The notes under the pieces are model-generated. The model worked only from the letters and a program-made list of their open reading frames with translations, did not search any database and was not told the DNA's origin. A stretch of DNA of 5,554 nt from Lachnospiraceae bacterium (GTDB lineage: Bacteria; Bacillota; Clostridia; Lachnospirales; Lachnospiraceae): assembly GCA_017476305.1 (NCBI GenBank), contig JAFVAA010000057.1, forward strand, positions 1-5,554, written 5' to 3'. This document shows positions 5,331-5,554 of this stretch, in pieces. A program made the position numbers and the translations under genes. Within the stretch, counting starts at the first letter, position 1. Each line of letters starts with the position of its first letter.

Positions 5331-5554
5331 ATGAGATTTCGCCCCTGTATAGATATTCACAATGGTGCTGTCAAGCAGATCGTGGGAAGCAGTCTGACGG
5401 ATGCAGATAATATGGCCGTGGATAATTTTGTTTCTGAAAAGGATGCTGCGTTTTACGCAAGATTATATAAAAACGATGGGTTAATGGGTGGACATATCAT
5501 TCTGTTAAATCATGTGGGATCTGAATATTATGAAAAGGATGTATGGCAGGCAAA
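5331..5554 (+). CDS. hisA: HisA isomerase, eukaryotic (HIS6-like) type (partial, 3' end outside window)
   Basis: The first 74 residues are visible and the frame runs off the window. HisA is the TIM-barrel isomerase converting ProFAR to PRFAR in histidine biosynthesis. The start [19 protein letters not shown] places an aspartate at residue 8, the position of the catalytic general base in HisA (Asp8 in Thermotoga maritima). The motifs [32 protein letters not shown] and GGHIILL resemble yeast HIS6 (CIDLHNG, VKQIVGG, NFVS, YYAKLYK, G-H-VI-L) as I recall it, much more than the usual bacterial form (PAIDL--GK--RL-QG). A full protein of about 240-260 residues is expected. ATG 5331 is the first start after an in-frame TGA (5322-5324). 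The upstream GTGAG (5321-5325) is a poor ribosome binding site. Only 19 bp separate it from the previous gene and no terminator is visible, so read-through from the motility genes is plausible. Confidence 0.9.
   Translation, partial: MRFRPCIDIHNGAVKQIVGSSLTDADNMAVDNFVSEKDAAFYARLYKNDGLMGGHIILLNHVGSEYYEKDVWQA

Overview
The window looks like the 3' end of a fla/che (flagellar and chemotaxis) operon from a Gram-positive Clostridia bacterium, most likely Lachnospiraceae. The evidence is the gene order cheD – small membrane protein – sigD – DUF342/fapA – Lys/Glu-rich ORF – SwrB/DUF6115-like – MltG-like protein, the moderate-to-low GC content, the purine-rich coding strand and the GGAGG-type ribosome binding sites. 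The family assignment is inference from recalled family patterns; no search was run.

Layout: every gene is on the + strand and the gaps are short (16 to 87 bp), so the region reads as one transcription unit. 1-333 is the C-terminal part of CheD, cut by the window edge. 350-646 is an unrecognised 98-residue protein with two predicted membrane segments. 666-1448 is a complete flagellar sigma factor (SigD/FliA family). 1493-3100 is a complete DUF342/FapA-family protein with a beta-helix core and a coiled coil. 3188-3517 is an unrecognised 109-residue highly charged protein. 3561-4646 is a membrane-anchored coiled-coil protein with a DUF6115-like C-terminus, in the place where Bacillus has swrB. 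4688-5311 is a membrane-anchored protein ending in a small YceG/MltG-like domain but lacking the catalytic domain. 5331 to the window end is the N-terminus of a HisA isomerase that resembles the eukaryotic (yeast HIS6) type rather than the usual bacterial type.

How the genes work together: CheD acts in chemotactic adaptation, SigD drives late flagellar and motility genes, and FapA and the SwrB-like protein are candidate flagellar assembly or placement factors. The two unrecognised ORFs and the catalytic-domain-less MltG-like protein are candidate accessory factors of envelope and motility, a role suggested only by context. HisA marks the change to histidine biosynthesis, yet no terminator is visible before it. 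Two stem-loop sequences (3135-3170 and 3490-3515) flank the small charged ORF and could modulate expression of the distal genes. No tRNA, rRNA, CRISPR array, insertion sequence or convincing promoter was seen. There is no gene-free stretch above 90 bp.
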